A DNA stretch of 35,419 nucleotides from JAKFXL01 sp947085765 (GCA_947085765.1 CAMTXZ010000014.1:1-35419); one strand, 5' to 3'; shown: positions 16,948 to 25,595, counted from the first letter of the stretch. Made by a program: numbers and translations. The notes: generated by a model from the letters alone, not told the origin.

Positions 16948-18808
16948 TGCGAGCGCAGTAGCCATCGATGAGTACAGCACCTTAATCAAAGAGGCATTCA
17001 TTGATCCGATTCGTGCAGTTATAGTGGTCGACGATGAATATCCAACCCTTGATAGATTGATTAATAAAGAGATAATTAAGAATAAAGTTGGTACGCATAA
17101 GGTCGAGAAGGGTTGGAAAAAGGAAAACTTTCAGAGAGCGAAAGATATCATTGATTTCTGCCGTAACGAAGATCGGCGCTGGATGCTTGAAATACATGAT
17201 GGCCAACCAACAACGGTGTCTACTGAGGGCGGTGCGGCACATTACCTTAATCAGACGGACTTGATGGTTTTAGATTTTCATCTAAATGAAGCCGACCAGA
17301 CTGACGGGAGCCAGGCGATCGAGATACTTCGTCAACTGGCGGGCAATGATCACTTCAACTTAGTCGTGGTTCATACCAAGGGTTACGGCGCGACCGGAGG
17401 AGACATCGAGCGTGTTGTAAGGGAGATTGCAGTAGGGTTAAGTAAGTTTGATGAAAAATACGAGTTAAAGGGGCGTGCATTGGACGCGGCCCAAGACACT
17501 ATAGGTGAATGGGAGGCAAGTGAGCCTACTATTCTTTCACAGCTACGAGATTTGTTGGATAACGGGGCTTACTTGAAGGCTCGTTCTATTCAAGGTTGTA
17601 ATGTTGATATTTTTAGGGCGCTTCCGGAGTTTGATGGTTTTTTTGGACTTGTTGATCAGGTACCTGAAGGGATGAATAACAAGAAAAAATTGCTACTCAA
17701 ATGGTGCCTCCATGATCTTCAGGAGCGGTTTAAGGTTTCGCTGTCACATGAGGATCTGGGCAAGGTTGAATGTAATTGGTTAGATGATGGTGTGAATTGG
17801 ATAAGGACAGATCGACTGTTTGTCACGGTCATTAGTAAAGATCATGCTCCTGAAACATTGCCTGACAAGTTATTGAATGCCTTGATTCAATGGTCACCTG
17901 CGCCACATCGATTATTGATGTCGAAAATGCGGGCGGAGCTGGATGAGCGGGGTGTGCTTGCGGAAGGATATGTACTGAGTGATCGCTATCTTCAAGCGGG
18001 CTGGCTTGAGGAATATTTGACTAAAGATTCTGCTGAACGTGCATGGAAAATTCGGAACACCGTCAGTAATCATTGGGAAGGCTTAGGCGGTGCACTTCAG
18101 GATAAAGTGTTGGATTTCGCTGACCGATTGGGAAATTACCTCGAAGTTATTGGGCGTGTGGAGGCAATTAGAAAGTACCTTCCATTCAAACCTGACGAAG
18201 CTCCTCACAATGAAGAAATCGCATCGACCCTGAATAAGTACGTATGCAGTAAAGCGGTTGAAGGTATGTACTTGTCTACTGGCCATGTGTTGGAACTGAA
18301 TTCAGTTTCAGGCCCCGCATACTGGTTGTGTTTATCTCCAGCCTGTGATCTCGTGCCGGGTCAAAGAACGACAGGCTGGCCAGGCCGGCTAGGCACTTTT
18401 ACCCCTTTTAGAGCGGTTGAACTCTTCAATGATAATCGGCAGTCCGCGTTGATGAATGCAGTTTCCGGTAATCATCTGTTCTTGGATATTGCAGGTTCTA
18501 TTGTGCCTTTTCAGTTTACGCCTCCTGTTATTAAGGGGAGGGGAAATGAATATCGAGAAACTAGCCCGAAGTGGGAGGAAATGTTTGTCTCTAATCAAGG
18601 GCGATTTCGTGGTGATGATCATGAAATCAGTTTGGCCCGGATTTCATTCGAGGATGGTTCACTAATCACAAGTACTACAACAGCCAAGGTGGTTGCGCAG
18701 TTGCGTTATGAATACGCGCTTAACCTACTGCAACGTCTTGGTGCAAATTTGTCCAGGGTCGGCTTGGACTTTACACCGTTTAGTTGCCCTGCTGAAACCG
18801 ATGGCTGA
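16940..18808 (+). CDS. Response-regulator-like receiver protein with large uncharacterised C-terminal region
   Basis: The N-terminus has a receiver fold: beta-1 with the acidic pair IRAVIVVDDEYP (Asp31, Asp32), the phospho-acceptor DLMVLDFHLNEAD (Asp112), and LVVVHTKGYG (Thr146/Lys147) for the switch residues. About 70 residues, some charged and Lys-rich, separate the pair from the acceptor, much more than in a CheY-type receiver. Residues 200-622 match no family I know; they include a YWLCLSPACDLVPGQ motif near residue 460 and no DNA-binding HTH that I can see. The ATG at 16940 gives the same 8-nt overlap as the other junctions; a GTG at 16931 is possible. Inferred role: phospho-dependent effector or partner of the preceding ATPase. 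Confidence 0.75.
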   Translation: MTDASAVAIDEYSTLIKEAFIDPIRAVIVVDDEYPTLDRLINKEIIKNKVGTHKVEKGWKKENFQRAKDIIDFCRNEDRRWMLEIHDGQPTTVSTEGGAAHYLNQTDLMVLDFHLNEADQTDGSQAIEILRQLAGNDHFNLVVVHTKGYGATGGDIERVVREIAVGLSKFDEKYELKGRALDAAQDTIGEWEASEPTILSQLRDLLDNGAYLKARSIQGCNVDIFRALPEFDGFFGLVDQVPEGMNNKKKLLLKWCLHDLQERFKVSLSHEDLGKVECNWLDDGVNWIRTDRLFVTVISKDHAPETLPDKLLNALIQWSPAPHRLLMSKMRAELDERGVLAEGYVLSDRYLQAGWLEEYLTKDSAERAWKIRNTVSNHWEGLGGALQDKVLDFADRLGNYLEVIGRVEAIRKYLPFKPDEAPHNEEIASTLNKYVCSKAVEGMYLSTGHVLELNSVSGPAYWLCLSPACDLVPGQRTTGWPGRLGTFTPFRAVELFNDNRQSALMNAVSGNHLFLDIAGSIVPFQFTPPVIKGRGNEYRETSPKWEEMFVSNQGRFRGDDHEISLARISFEDGSLITSTTTAKVVAQLRYEYALNLLQRLGANLSRVGLDFTPFSCPAETDG

Positions 18809-18926
18809 TAAGCTCTCACTTCAACAGCGTTCTGGGGTGATTACCCGCGAATATAATAATGCCTTTACCTCGTTTCCTAACGGAGTCGCGCATACTTACT
18901 TGAACATTGTGTGGAATCCTAATTAA
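18801..18926 (+). pseudogene. Probable 5' remnant of a fourth operon gene (41 codons)
   Basis: An ATG at 18801 opens a frame that overlaps the stop of the receiver gene by 8 nt (ATGGCTGA), the same junction as the two upstream gene pairs. It encodes MADKLSLQQRSGVITREY... ending ...YLNIVWNPN, then stops. I do not recognise the sequence. Because the junction is conserved but the product is tiny and intergenic repeat-like DNA follows, I read it as the 5' end of a formerly longer gene, possibly the effector or nuclease. A genuine 41-residue protein cannot be excluded. Confidence 0.5.
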
Positions 18927-19138
18927 GAATGTTTGCTATCAGAATGCCTCGCAGCATGATGAAAATCGGTAAATGGCTGGAATTGTTCGCTCTGATACAT
19001 ACGAGACCTTAACTAGTTCGATATTATTTGTAGCCTACATCGGATAGGAAATCTCTGATTAACTCCGTTCATGGTTCGACAAGCTCACCACGAACGGAGA
19101 GGGAAATCAGAGGGTTATAGTAACAACTCCGTTCCGAT
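18927..19138. other. Right boundary region of the accessory operon
   Basis: There is no convincing coding sequence between the 41-codon frame and the nasA stop. A 27-codon frame at 18929 is probably chance. The right half is a palindromic repeat, listed separately. The region also serves as the 3' end of the leftward nasA transcript; I see no classic T-run terminator other than the repeat's hairpin. Confidence 0.4.
19053..19112. repeat. Palindromic dispersed-type repeat (nested inverted repeats)
   Basis: The outer arms CTCTGATT (19053-19060) and AATCAGAG (19105-19112) enclose inner arms CTCCGTTC (19063-19070) and GAACGGAG (19092-19099). The core GGTTCGACAAGCTCACCACG resembles a short repeat I have seen widely in proteobacterial intergenic DNA. 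A further CTCCGTTC follows at 19127-19134. The structure suggests a non-autonomous mobile palindrome, and it sits at the right edge of the methyltransferase/ATPase operon. Confidence 0.7.
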
Positions 19139-21790
19139 CTACTCATCCCGCTCGGCTAAGATCTGCTTCAACTCTGGCACACAAGATCCACAGTTGGTGC
19201 CGGCCTTGAGTGCCTTACCAATCGCTTCGGCGCTGGTGAGGTTTTGTGCCTTGATGGCGGCGGTGATGGTATTGATGCCGACAGAGAAACAGGCGCAGAC
19301 GATGTGGCCGACATCGGCCTGGCCGACGGGTGGTTTGCCGAGCAGTATGCCTTTGCGTTCGTCATCGGCCAGTGACTCTTTGGCAAAGAGTCCGGCGAGC
19401 CAGCTGCGTGATGGCAGCTCATGACTGGGGGCGATGAAGATACAACTCTCAACACGATTGCTGACCATGCGTACACCGCGATAGTGATGGCGACGGGCGT
19501 CGTGGTATTCGACCCAGTTGACATCGTCATCGCTGGCGCAAAGCATGCTGCGCGCCCAGCTGGGCCAGTTCTCTGTCGCTTGATCTCCGGCAATCTCGTA
19601 ACGATAGAAGCCATCACCGGTAGCGCGTACCCAGTAACTGGCGCCTTTGATATCGAGCTTGCGCCGTGACAGCAAAAAGCCGTGCCAGGTAGCCGGATAG
19701 GGCAGCACCCGCACCGGTGTCTGTTTCGATTCGGGTTGGCCTGATACCGGATCAACCACGGGGTTGACCAGCGTATCAACACGCGCCTGACTGGCGAACT
19801 GATCGTTCCAGTGCATCGGAATAAAAACACTGCCGCGCTGCTGACCATCGTCATAACGGACACGCACAATCACCTCGCCCCAGCGGCTGAAGACCTTGGC
19901 CAGCGCGCCATCTTTTACCCTTGACTCCTTGCCGTCGAGCGGATGAATCTCGACATAGGGTTCGGCGGTGTGTTCACTCAGGCGTGGCGCTTTGCCGGTA
20001 CGGGTCATGGTGTGCCAGTGGTCACGCACACGACCGGTATTGAGCGTGAAGGGGAAATCTTCGCTGGTGCCGTTCTGCGGTGGGCGCGGTTCAATGGCGA
20101 TGAATTGCGCCTTGCCTGAGGGGGTAAAAAACTTGCCGGTGGTAAACATGCGGGCGCTGCCCCGGCCCTCTTTTACCGGCCACTGAATCGGTTCAAGAAG
20201 ATCATATTGCGCATCGTTGATGTTACTCAGCTCACCAATGTCAAAGTCGCGGCGGCCACCATTTTCATGGCCGGAGAGGCCGGCGTGTTCGCGGAAGATA
20301 TCTGCCACACTTTCAAAACCAAAACCTTCACCAAAGCCCATGCGTTTGGCCACTTCGGCAAAGGCCCACCAGTCGGGTTTGGCTTCACCCGGTGCCGCGA
20401 GAAAGGCACGTTGACGCGAAATACGCCGTTCGCTGTTGGTAACGCTGCCATCTTTCTCGCCCCAGCCCAGCGCTGGCAACAGCACGTGGGCGAGGGCGGT
20501 GGTATCGGTATTGCGCATCACATCAGAGACGACTACTAGCGGGCACTTTTGTAACGCGCTGCGTACACGGTCGGCATCGGGCAGACTCACCACCGGATTG
20601 GTGGCGATGATCCAGACCGCCTTGATGCGCCCGTCGTCGATGGCGTTAAACATATCAACCGCCTTCAGCCCCTGATGGTCGGCGATCACTGGCGACTGCC
20701 AGAAACTCTGCACCAGTTCGCGATGGTCGGCGTTATCGATATCCATGTGTGCGGCAAGCATGTTGGCCATGCCGCCGACCTCGCGCCCACCCATGGCGTT
20801 GGGCTGGCCGGTGAATGAAAATGGCCCCATGCCAGCACGGCCGATACGGCCGGTGAGTAGGTGACAGTTGATAATGGCGTTGACCTTGTCGGTGCCGCTG
20901 CTCGATTGGTTGATGCCCTGTGAGTAGACGGTGACAACCCGTTCGGTGCGGGCGAAGAGGCGATAGAACTCCGCCACATCGGCCAGCGGTAGTCCACACT
21001 GTTGCGCGACGCTTTCAATGTTAGGAGCACTGGCCTGTGCGCTAGCCAATGCCGCCTGATGACCCTGGGTGTAGTTGTTGACGTAGAGGTCGTTGAGTTC
21101 GCCATCTTTATCAAGATGGGTCAGCAGACCATTGAAGAGCAGTGCATCGCTGCCGGGTTTGAGTGGCAGGTGCAGATCGGCGATGTCGCAGGTGGCGGTC
21201 TTGCGTGGATCAATAACAACGACCTGAAGATCACGATTCTCTTTTTTGGCCTTGACGATGCGCTGATACAAAACCGGATGGCACCAGGCGGCGTTGGAAC
21301 CGACCAGCACGATGAGCTTGGCGCGCTCTAAGTCTTCATAACTGCACGGCACGGTGTCGGAACCAAAGGCGCGTTTGTGGCCTGCCACCGACGACGACAT
21401 GCAGAGGCGTGAGTTGGTATCGATGTTGGCGCTGCCGATGTACCCCTTCATCAACTTGTTGGCGACGTAGTAATCCTCAGTGAGCAGCTGGCCGGAGACG
21501 TACAGCGCCACGGCATCGGCGCCGTGTTCCTTGATGATGTTGCTGAAGCCGCTGGCAACGGTGTCGAGTGCATCACTCCAGCTGCTGACAGCGCCGTCGA
21601 TTATCGGCGTTAGCAGTCGTTCATCAAGGCCGAGTGTCTCGCCCAGCGCTGCCCCTTTGGAGCAGAGGCGACCAAAGTTGGCGGGATGGCTAGCATCCCC
21701 CTTGATCGCAACACCACTATCCGTGACTGTGGCAAGCACACCACAGCCAACGCCGCAGTAAGGACAGGTGGTTGCTGTTGTATTAGTCAT
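19139..21790 (-). CDS. nasA: Assimilatory nitrate reductase, catalytic subunit
   Basis: A cytoplasmic molybdopterin enzyme reducing nitrate to nitrite for nitrogen assimilation. The N-terminus has the [4Fe-4S] motif CPYCGVGCGV with RLCSKG (Cys9, 12, 16, 43). Molybdopterin-binding segments follow (VYSQGINQSSSGTDKVNAIINCHLL is typical of NasA/NarB/NapA relatives), with a C-terminal molydopterin dinucleotide domain. A BFD-like [2Fe-2S] domain (IVCACFSVGINTITAAI to TNCGSCVPEL) ends the protein, as in other NasA enzymes. Length 883 aa is normal. It is the last gene of the leftward nirB-nirD-nasA group, separated from nirD by a 22-bp-arm inverted repeat. No Tat signal is seen, consistent with a cytoplasmic enzyme. 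Confidence 0.95.
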   Translation of the reverse strand: MTNTTATTCPYCGVGCGVLATVTDSGVAIKGDASHPANFGRLCSKGAALGETLGLDERLLTPIIDGAVSSWSDALDTVASGFSNIIKEHGADAVALYVSGQLLTEDYYVANKLMKGYIGSANIDTNSRLCMSSSVAGHKRAFGSDTVPCSYEDLERAKLIVLVGSNAAWCHPVLYQRIVKAKKENRDLQVVVIDPRKTATCDIADLHLPLKPGSDALLFNGLLTHLDKDGELNDLYVNNYTQGHQAALASAQASAPNIESVAQQCGLPLADVAEFYRLFARTERVVTVYSQGINQSSSGTDKVNAIINCHLLTGRIGRAGMGPFSFTGQPNAMGGREVGGMANMLAAHMDIDNADHRELVQSFWQSPVIADHQGLKAVDMFNAIDDGRIKAVWIIATNPVVSLPDADRVRSALQKCPLVVVSDVMRNTDTTALAHVLLPALGWGEKDGSVTNSERRISRQRAFLAAPGEAKPDWWAFAEVAKRMGFGEGFGFESVADIFREHAGLSGHENGGRRDFDIGELSNINDAQYDLLEPIQWPVKEGRGSARMFTTGKFFTPSGKAQFIAIEPRPPQNGTSEDFPFTLNTGRVRDHWHTMTRTGKAPRLSEHTAEPYVEIHPLDGKESRVKDGALAKVFSRWGEVIVRVRYDDGQQRGSVFIPMHWNDQFASQARVDTLVNPVVDPVSGQPESKQTPVRVLPYPATWHGFLLSRRKLDIKGASYWVRATGDGFYRYEIAGDQATENWPSWARSMLCASDDDVNWVEYHDARRHHYRGVRMVSNRVESCIFIAPSHELPSRSWLAGLFAKESLADDERKGILLGKPPVGQADVGHIVCACFSVGINTITAAIKAQNLTSAEAIGKALKAGTNCGSCVPELKQILAERDE

Positions 21791-21883
21791 TATGAATTCC
21801 GCTATTTGACATCCATTTCCACTGCTGCCGCATTTTTCCGGCGGGGGCCGGAGTGATCCTGAAAACCATCAGTTGATGGCTGC

Positions 21884-21941
21884 GTAGGTGCGAATTTATT
21901 CGCACGTCCAATGAGTTATGTGCGAATAAATTCGCACCTAC
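21884..21941. repeat. 22-bp perfect inverted repeat between nirD and nasA
   Basis: The arms at 21884-21905 and 21920-21941 are exact reverse complements around a 14-nt loop, and each arm contains its own palindrome GTGCGAAT/ATTCGCAC. This is the pattern of REP/BIME-type extragenic palindromes. In the nirD-nasA transcript it would form a very stable hairpin and could set different mRNA levels for the two enzymes. There is no T-run, so it is not a standard terminator. Confidence 0.88.
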
Positions 21942-21987
21942 AGAAACAGCATAAGCCATCTGAGGTTTCTAGGATGATGGGTTGTGT

Positions 21988-22296
21988 TTACAGTGCCAAA
22001 AAGACCACGCCTTCCTCAACCTTCACTTCAAATCGTGCCGCGCAGCCTTCGTCAGGGGCAACGGCCTCGCCTGTCTCCAGTTCGATCTTCCAGTTGTGTA
22101 GCGGGCAGGTAACACGTTTGCCATGCACGATCCCCTGTGACAAGGGTCCGCCCTTGTGTGGGCATTTGTCGAGCAGGGCAAATATCTCATCGTCGGCGGT
22201 GCGAAAGATGCCGATGTTGCCGCTGGCGACCTCCACCACACGGGCGCCAAGTTTGGGAATGTCGGTGACTTTGCCTACTTCAATCCAGTTGCTCAT
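21988..22296 (-). CDS. nirD: Nitrite reductase small subunit, Rieske-type
   Basis: The small subunit of NADH-dependent assimilatory nitrite reductase. The protein carries a complete Rieske [2Fe-2S] motif: CPHKGGPLSQG followed by CPLHNWKIEL, with two Cys and two His. E. coli NirD has lost these ligands, so this belongs to the ferredoxin-like NirD group. I chose the ATG at 22296 (102 aa, MSNWIEVGKV), which fits the family N-terminus. The frame extends to an ATG at 22323, 9 nt after the nirB stop, with GGTGAG upstream; that 111-aa form is possible. It is co-transcribed with nirB. Confidence 0.93.
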   Translation of the reverse strand: MSNWIEVGKVTDIPKLGARVVEVASGNIGIFRTADDEIFALLDKCPHKGGPLSQGIVHGKRVTCPLHNWKIELETGEAVAPDEGCAARFEVKVEEGVVFLAL

Positions 22297-22332
22297 TTTT
22301 CTCAATGCCTCAATCAAAATCATTTATAAAAC

Positions 22333-24762
22333 TCACCCAATCTTTTTGATGGGGATGTAGTTCTGGCTGTTTTCAGAGATCTCCTTGGCCCATGGGTCAA
22401 AGCGGAACACCTCTTGTGATTCAAGGAAGCGTTTATACAGCTCTTTGCGGCCCGCTTCATCTTCCACAACACGCTGCTTGACGTAACTCAGGCCAACACT
22501 CTCGATCCAGGGCGCGGTGCGGTCGAGGTAGTGGGCCTCTTCACGATAGACCTGCATGAAGGCGCCACAGTACTCCATCGCCTCCTCTTCTGTCTTGACG
22601 CGGGCCAATAGGTCGGTGGCACGCACGTGAATGCCACCATTGCCACCAACGTGTAGTTCGTAACCGGAATCGACACAGACGATACCAAAATCTTTGATCG
22701 TTGCCTCGGCACAGTTGCGTGGACAACCCGAGACGGCAATCTTGAATTTGTGGGGTGTCTGGGTACCCCAGGTCATCTTCTCGATTTTAACACCTAGACC
22801 GGTGGAGTCCTGAGTACCAAAGCGGCACCACTCGGAGCCGACGCAGGTTTTAACCGTGCGCAGTGATTTGCCGTAGGCGTGGCCGGAGACCATGCCGGCC
22901 GCGTTAAGATCGCCCCAGATGGCAGGCAGATCCTCTTTTTTAATACCAAACAGATCGATGCGCTGACCGCCGGTCACCTTCACCATTTTGGCATCGTACT
23001 TATCAGCGGCATCGGCAAGGGCGCGTAGTTCGGTGGAGTTAGTGACACCGCCCCACATACGCGGCACGACGGAGTAGGTGCCATCTTTCTGAATGTTGGC
23101 GTGGGCACGTTCGTTGATGAAACGTGATTGTGGATCATCCTTGGCCTCATGTGGCCAGGCTGCCAGCACGTAGAAGTTGAGTGCCGGGCGGCAGGATGCG
23201 CAGCCGTCGGCGTTACGCCACTCCATAAATTCACGCACGGCAGTAATGGAGGTGAGTTTGTGTTTGGTGATGGCGTGGCGAACCTCGTCATGGGTATGGT
23301 CGGTACAACCACACAGCGGTTTTTTCTTGGGGGTGGCGGAGTAGTCACCCACGGTGGAGGCGAGGATCTGTTCCACCAGGCCGGTACAGGAGCCGCACGA
23401 GGCGGAGGCCTTGGTATGGGCGCGCACCTCTTCGAGTGTGAACAGACCTTTGGTGGTGATGGCGTTGACGATGTCGCCCTTGCAGACACCGTTACAACCA
23501 CACACCTCCATCTCATTGCTCATGGCGGAGGCGGCAGTCTGGCCACCATGACCCGCCTCGCCCATCTGGGCCTGACCAAATATCAGCGAATCACGGAAGT
23601 CGGCAACGTCGGTACCGTCACGCAGCAGCTGGAAGTACCAGGAGCCGTCGACGGTGTCGCCATACATCACCGCGCCCTTGATCTTGTTGTCCTTGAGCAC
23701 GATCTTTTTGTAGACGCCGCGTGAGGCATCCTTCATCACAATCTCTTCGGTCGACTCATCGCCGACAAAGTCACCGGCAGAGAAGAGGTCAATGCCCGTG
23801 ACCTTGAGTTTGGTGGAGGTGACAGACCCCTGATAGGTGCCGATGCCATGTTTGGCCAGATGGTTGGCGCAGACCTTGGCCTGTTCAAACAGCGGCGCTA
23901 CGAGGCCGTAGGTATCACCACGATGCTGCACACACTCACCAACGGAGTAGATCTTGGGGTCGTAGGTCTGCATGGTGTCGTTAACAACGATGCCACGCTC
24001 GCAGTGCAGACCGATCTTTTTGGCCAGTTCGATGTTGGGGCGGATACCAGCGGCCATCACCACGATGTCGGCAGAGATCTCCAGGCCACCCTTAAAGCGC
24101 ACCGCCCTGACATGATCCTCGCCCAGAATCGCCTCGGTCTGGGTCGCCATCAGGAACTGTAAGCCGCGCTCTTCCAGCGCCTTTTGCAACATCTTGCCGG
24201 AGACACCATCCATCTGCCGCTCCATGAGTGTATCGCACAGATGAACAACGGTGACGTCCATGCCCTGAATCTGCAAGCCGTTGGCGGCCTCGAGTCCGAG
24301 CAGACCACCACCAATCACCACAGCATGTTTTTTCGACTTGGCGGTACCCAGCATGGTGTCGACATCTTTGATGTCGCGGAAACCGATCACGCCGGTCAGA
24401 TTGTGGCCAGGGATGGGAATGATGAATGGGTTGGAGCCGGTGGCCAACAGCAGGCGGTCGTATTGTTCTTCCGTGCCATCAGCCGCAATGACTGTGCGCT
24501 TACGACGATCTATATTGACCACCGGTTTACCGGCGTGCAGTTTAATATTGTTCTCTTGGTACCACTCAACCGTATTGAGCATGATGTCGTTGATGGTCTT
24601 TTCGCCCGCCAATACCGGCGATAACAAGATGCGGTTATAGTTGCCGTAGGGCTCGGCGCCAAACACGGTGATGTCATACATGTCCGGTGCAATCTTTAAC
24701 AGCTCTTCGAGCGTACGCATGCCTGCCATGCCATTACCGACTAATACCAGTTTCTCTTTCAT
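22333..24762 (-). CDS. nirB: Nitrite reductase [NAD(P)H] large subunit
   Basis: It reduces nitrite to ammonium with six electrons using NAD(P)H, FAD, [2Fe-2S], [4Fe-4S] and siroheme. The N-terminal FAD-binding GNGMAG (9-14) and NAD-binding VVIGGGLLGLEAANGL precede a BFD [2Fe-2S] cluster (CGCNGVCKGDIV to SASCGSCTGLV), and a second Cys-rich BFD-like segment follows (CGCTDHTHD, GCASCRPALN). The siroheme domain has CVGSEWCRFGTQ (about 639-650) and SGCPRNCAEA (about 675-684). Length 809 aa is as expected. It is the first gene of the leftward nirB-nirD-nasA unit and is divergent from the cupin gene. Confidence 0.97.
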   Translation of the reverse strand: MKEKLVLVGNGMAGMRTLEELLKIAPDMYDITVFGAEPYGNYNRILLSPVLAGEKTINDIMLNTVEWYQENNIKLHAGKPVVNIDRRKRTVIAADGTEEQYDRLLLATGSNPFIIPIPGHNLTGVIGFRDIKDVDTMLGTAKSKKHAVVIGGGLLGLEAANGLQIQGMDVTVVHLCDTLMERQMDGVSGKMLQKALEERGLQFLMATQTEAILGEDHVRAVRFKGGLEISADIVVMAAGIRPNIELAKKIGLHCERGIVVNDTMQTYDPKIYSVGECVQHRGDTYGLVAPLFEQAKVCANHLAKHGIGTYQGSVTSTKLKVTGIDLFSAGDFVGDESTEEIVMKDASRGVYKKIVLKDNKIKGAVMYGDTVDGSWYFQLLRDGTDVADFRDSLIFGQAQMGEAGHGGQTAASAMSNEMEVCGCNGVCKGDIVNAITTKGLFTLEEVRAHTKASASCGSCTGLVEQILASTVGDYSATPKKKPLCGCTDHTHDEVRHAITKHKLTSITAVREFMEWRNADGCASCRPALNFYVLAAWPHEAKDDPQSRFINERAHANIQKDGTYSVVPRMWGGVTNSTELRALADAADKYDAKMVKVTGGQRIDLFGIKKEDLPAIWGDLNAAGMVSGHAYGKSLRTVKTCVGSEWCRFGTQDSTGLGVKIEKMTWGTQTPHKFKIAVSGCPRNCAEATIKDFGIVCVDSGYELHVGGNGGIHVRATDLLARVKTEEEAMEYCGAFMQVYREEAHYLDRTAPWIESVGLSYVKQRVVEDEAGRKELYKRFLESQEVFRFDPWAKEISENSQNYIPIKKIG

Positions 24763-24843
24763 ACCAAGCTCCCAAGCTAAAACGACTCTAATTGATTAGG
24801 CTTGAGCAATGTCTATGCCAATAACAAAAATTAATGTAACTCA

Positions 24844-24872
24844 TTGACCTGATTGGGGTGAGCGGATAAAAC
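24844..24872 (+). promoter_or_regulatory. Sigma-70-type promoter candidate for the cupin gene
   Basis: TTGACC (24844-24849), a 17-nt spacer and TAAAAC (24867-24872) lie 158 nt before the cupin start, in the divergent nirB/cupin region. The implied leader contains a small hairpin, CTGCAC/GTGCAG (about 24927-24945). The nirB promoter on the other strand must overlap this region, so both could share regulators. Unproven. Confidence 0.4.
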
Positions 24873-25029
24873 CCGGGTACGTGCCAGGCGCTTGAATACC
24901 GAAATAGCACATAATTGAAGCGTATCTGCACCAGATAAGTGCAGCGCTAAAAGTGGTTGCATTATTTCAAGGCGATAACAGACACAACCGCTCCTGGTTA
25001 AGATTAATGACATTTATGGAGAGAATTAA

Positions 25030-25407
25030 ATGAGAGAGATAATCAAACAAGGCAGTCTTGAAAGCGAATTTTATACAGCAGAGCGCTGTTACATCATCGA
25101 GCTTTCAAACTCGGCTGAAGATGCGCAGCTCTCAATCGCACGCGCCCGGGTGGCGCCGGGTGTCACCACCTGCTGGCATCTACTTAAACAGAGTGTGGAG
25201 CGTTACTGCATTATCAGTGGTACCGGAGTGGTGGAGGTTGGCGAGCTGCCGCCACAGCAGGTTGGTGCGGGAGACGTGGTGATTATTCCGGCCATGTGTC
25301 GTCAGCGCATCACCAACATCGGTCAGGATGATCTGATCTTTCTGGCCATCTGCACCCCCCGGTTTATGGTGGATGATTACCAGGATCTTGAGGTGGCGGT
25401 TGTGTAG
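25030..25407 (+). CDS. Small cupin-domain protein
   Basis: A single-domain beta-barrel of 125 residues. The first cupin motif is PGVTTCWHLLKQSVERYCIISGTG, with His and Glu in place. The second, GDVVIIPAMCRQRITN, has Gln where the usual metal-binding His of PxHxITN stands. Metal binding, if any, would therefore be altered. GGAGAG precedes the ATG. The gene lies between divergent nirB and narK, and cupins of this type often accompany sugar or nitrogen metabolism genes without a known reaction. A sensory or small-molecule-binding role in nitrate assimilation is only inference. Confidence 0.8.
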   Translation: MREIIKQGSLESEFYTAERCYIIELSNSAEDAQLSIARARVAPGVTTCWHLLKQSVERYCIISGTGVVEVGELPPQQVGAGDVVIIPAMCRQRITNIGQDDLIFLAICTPRFMVDDYQDLEVAVV

Positions 25408-25595
25408 TGGTTAGTTGGCATGTGCCACAATAGCTGTTGCCCTTTGTTGATTGCGCCAAAATATTTCGTTGATCATTTTTATCACGCCCCACGCTTGACC
25501 AGCAGCCCTGTGCGCCGCACCAAAATAGCTCTGTTATATCGATTTATTTGTCGGCGCCGCTGCTTTTTACCAGTAAAAATCACGTGTTAACAAGC

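Noticed and set aside
23128..23724. 198-codon plus-strand frame inside nirB
   Set aside because: Antisense to conserved NirB cluster motifs; Gly/His-rich translation without any domain.
24871..24886. Sigma-54 promoter for nirB on the minus strand (TGGCACGTACCCGGGT)
   Set aside because: The -24 part is good, but the -12 doublet is GG instead of GC. It is kept only as a weak possibility.
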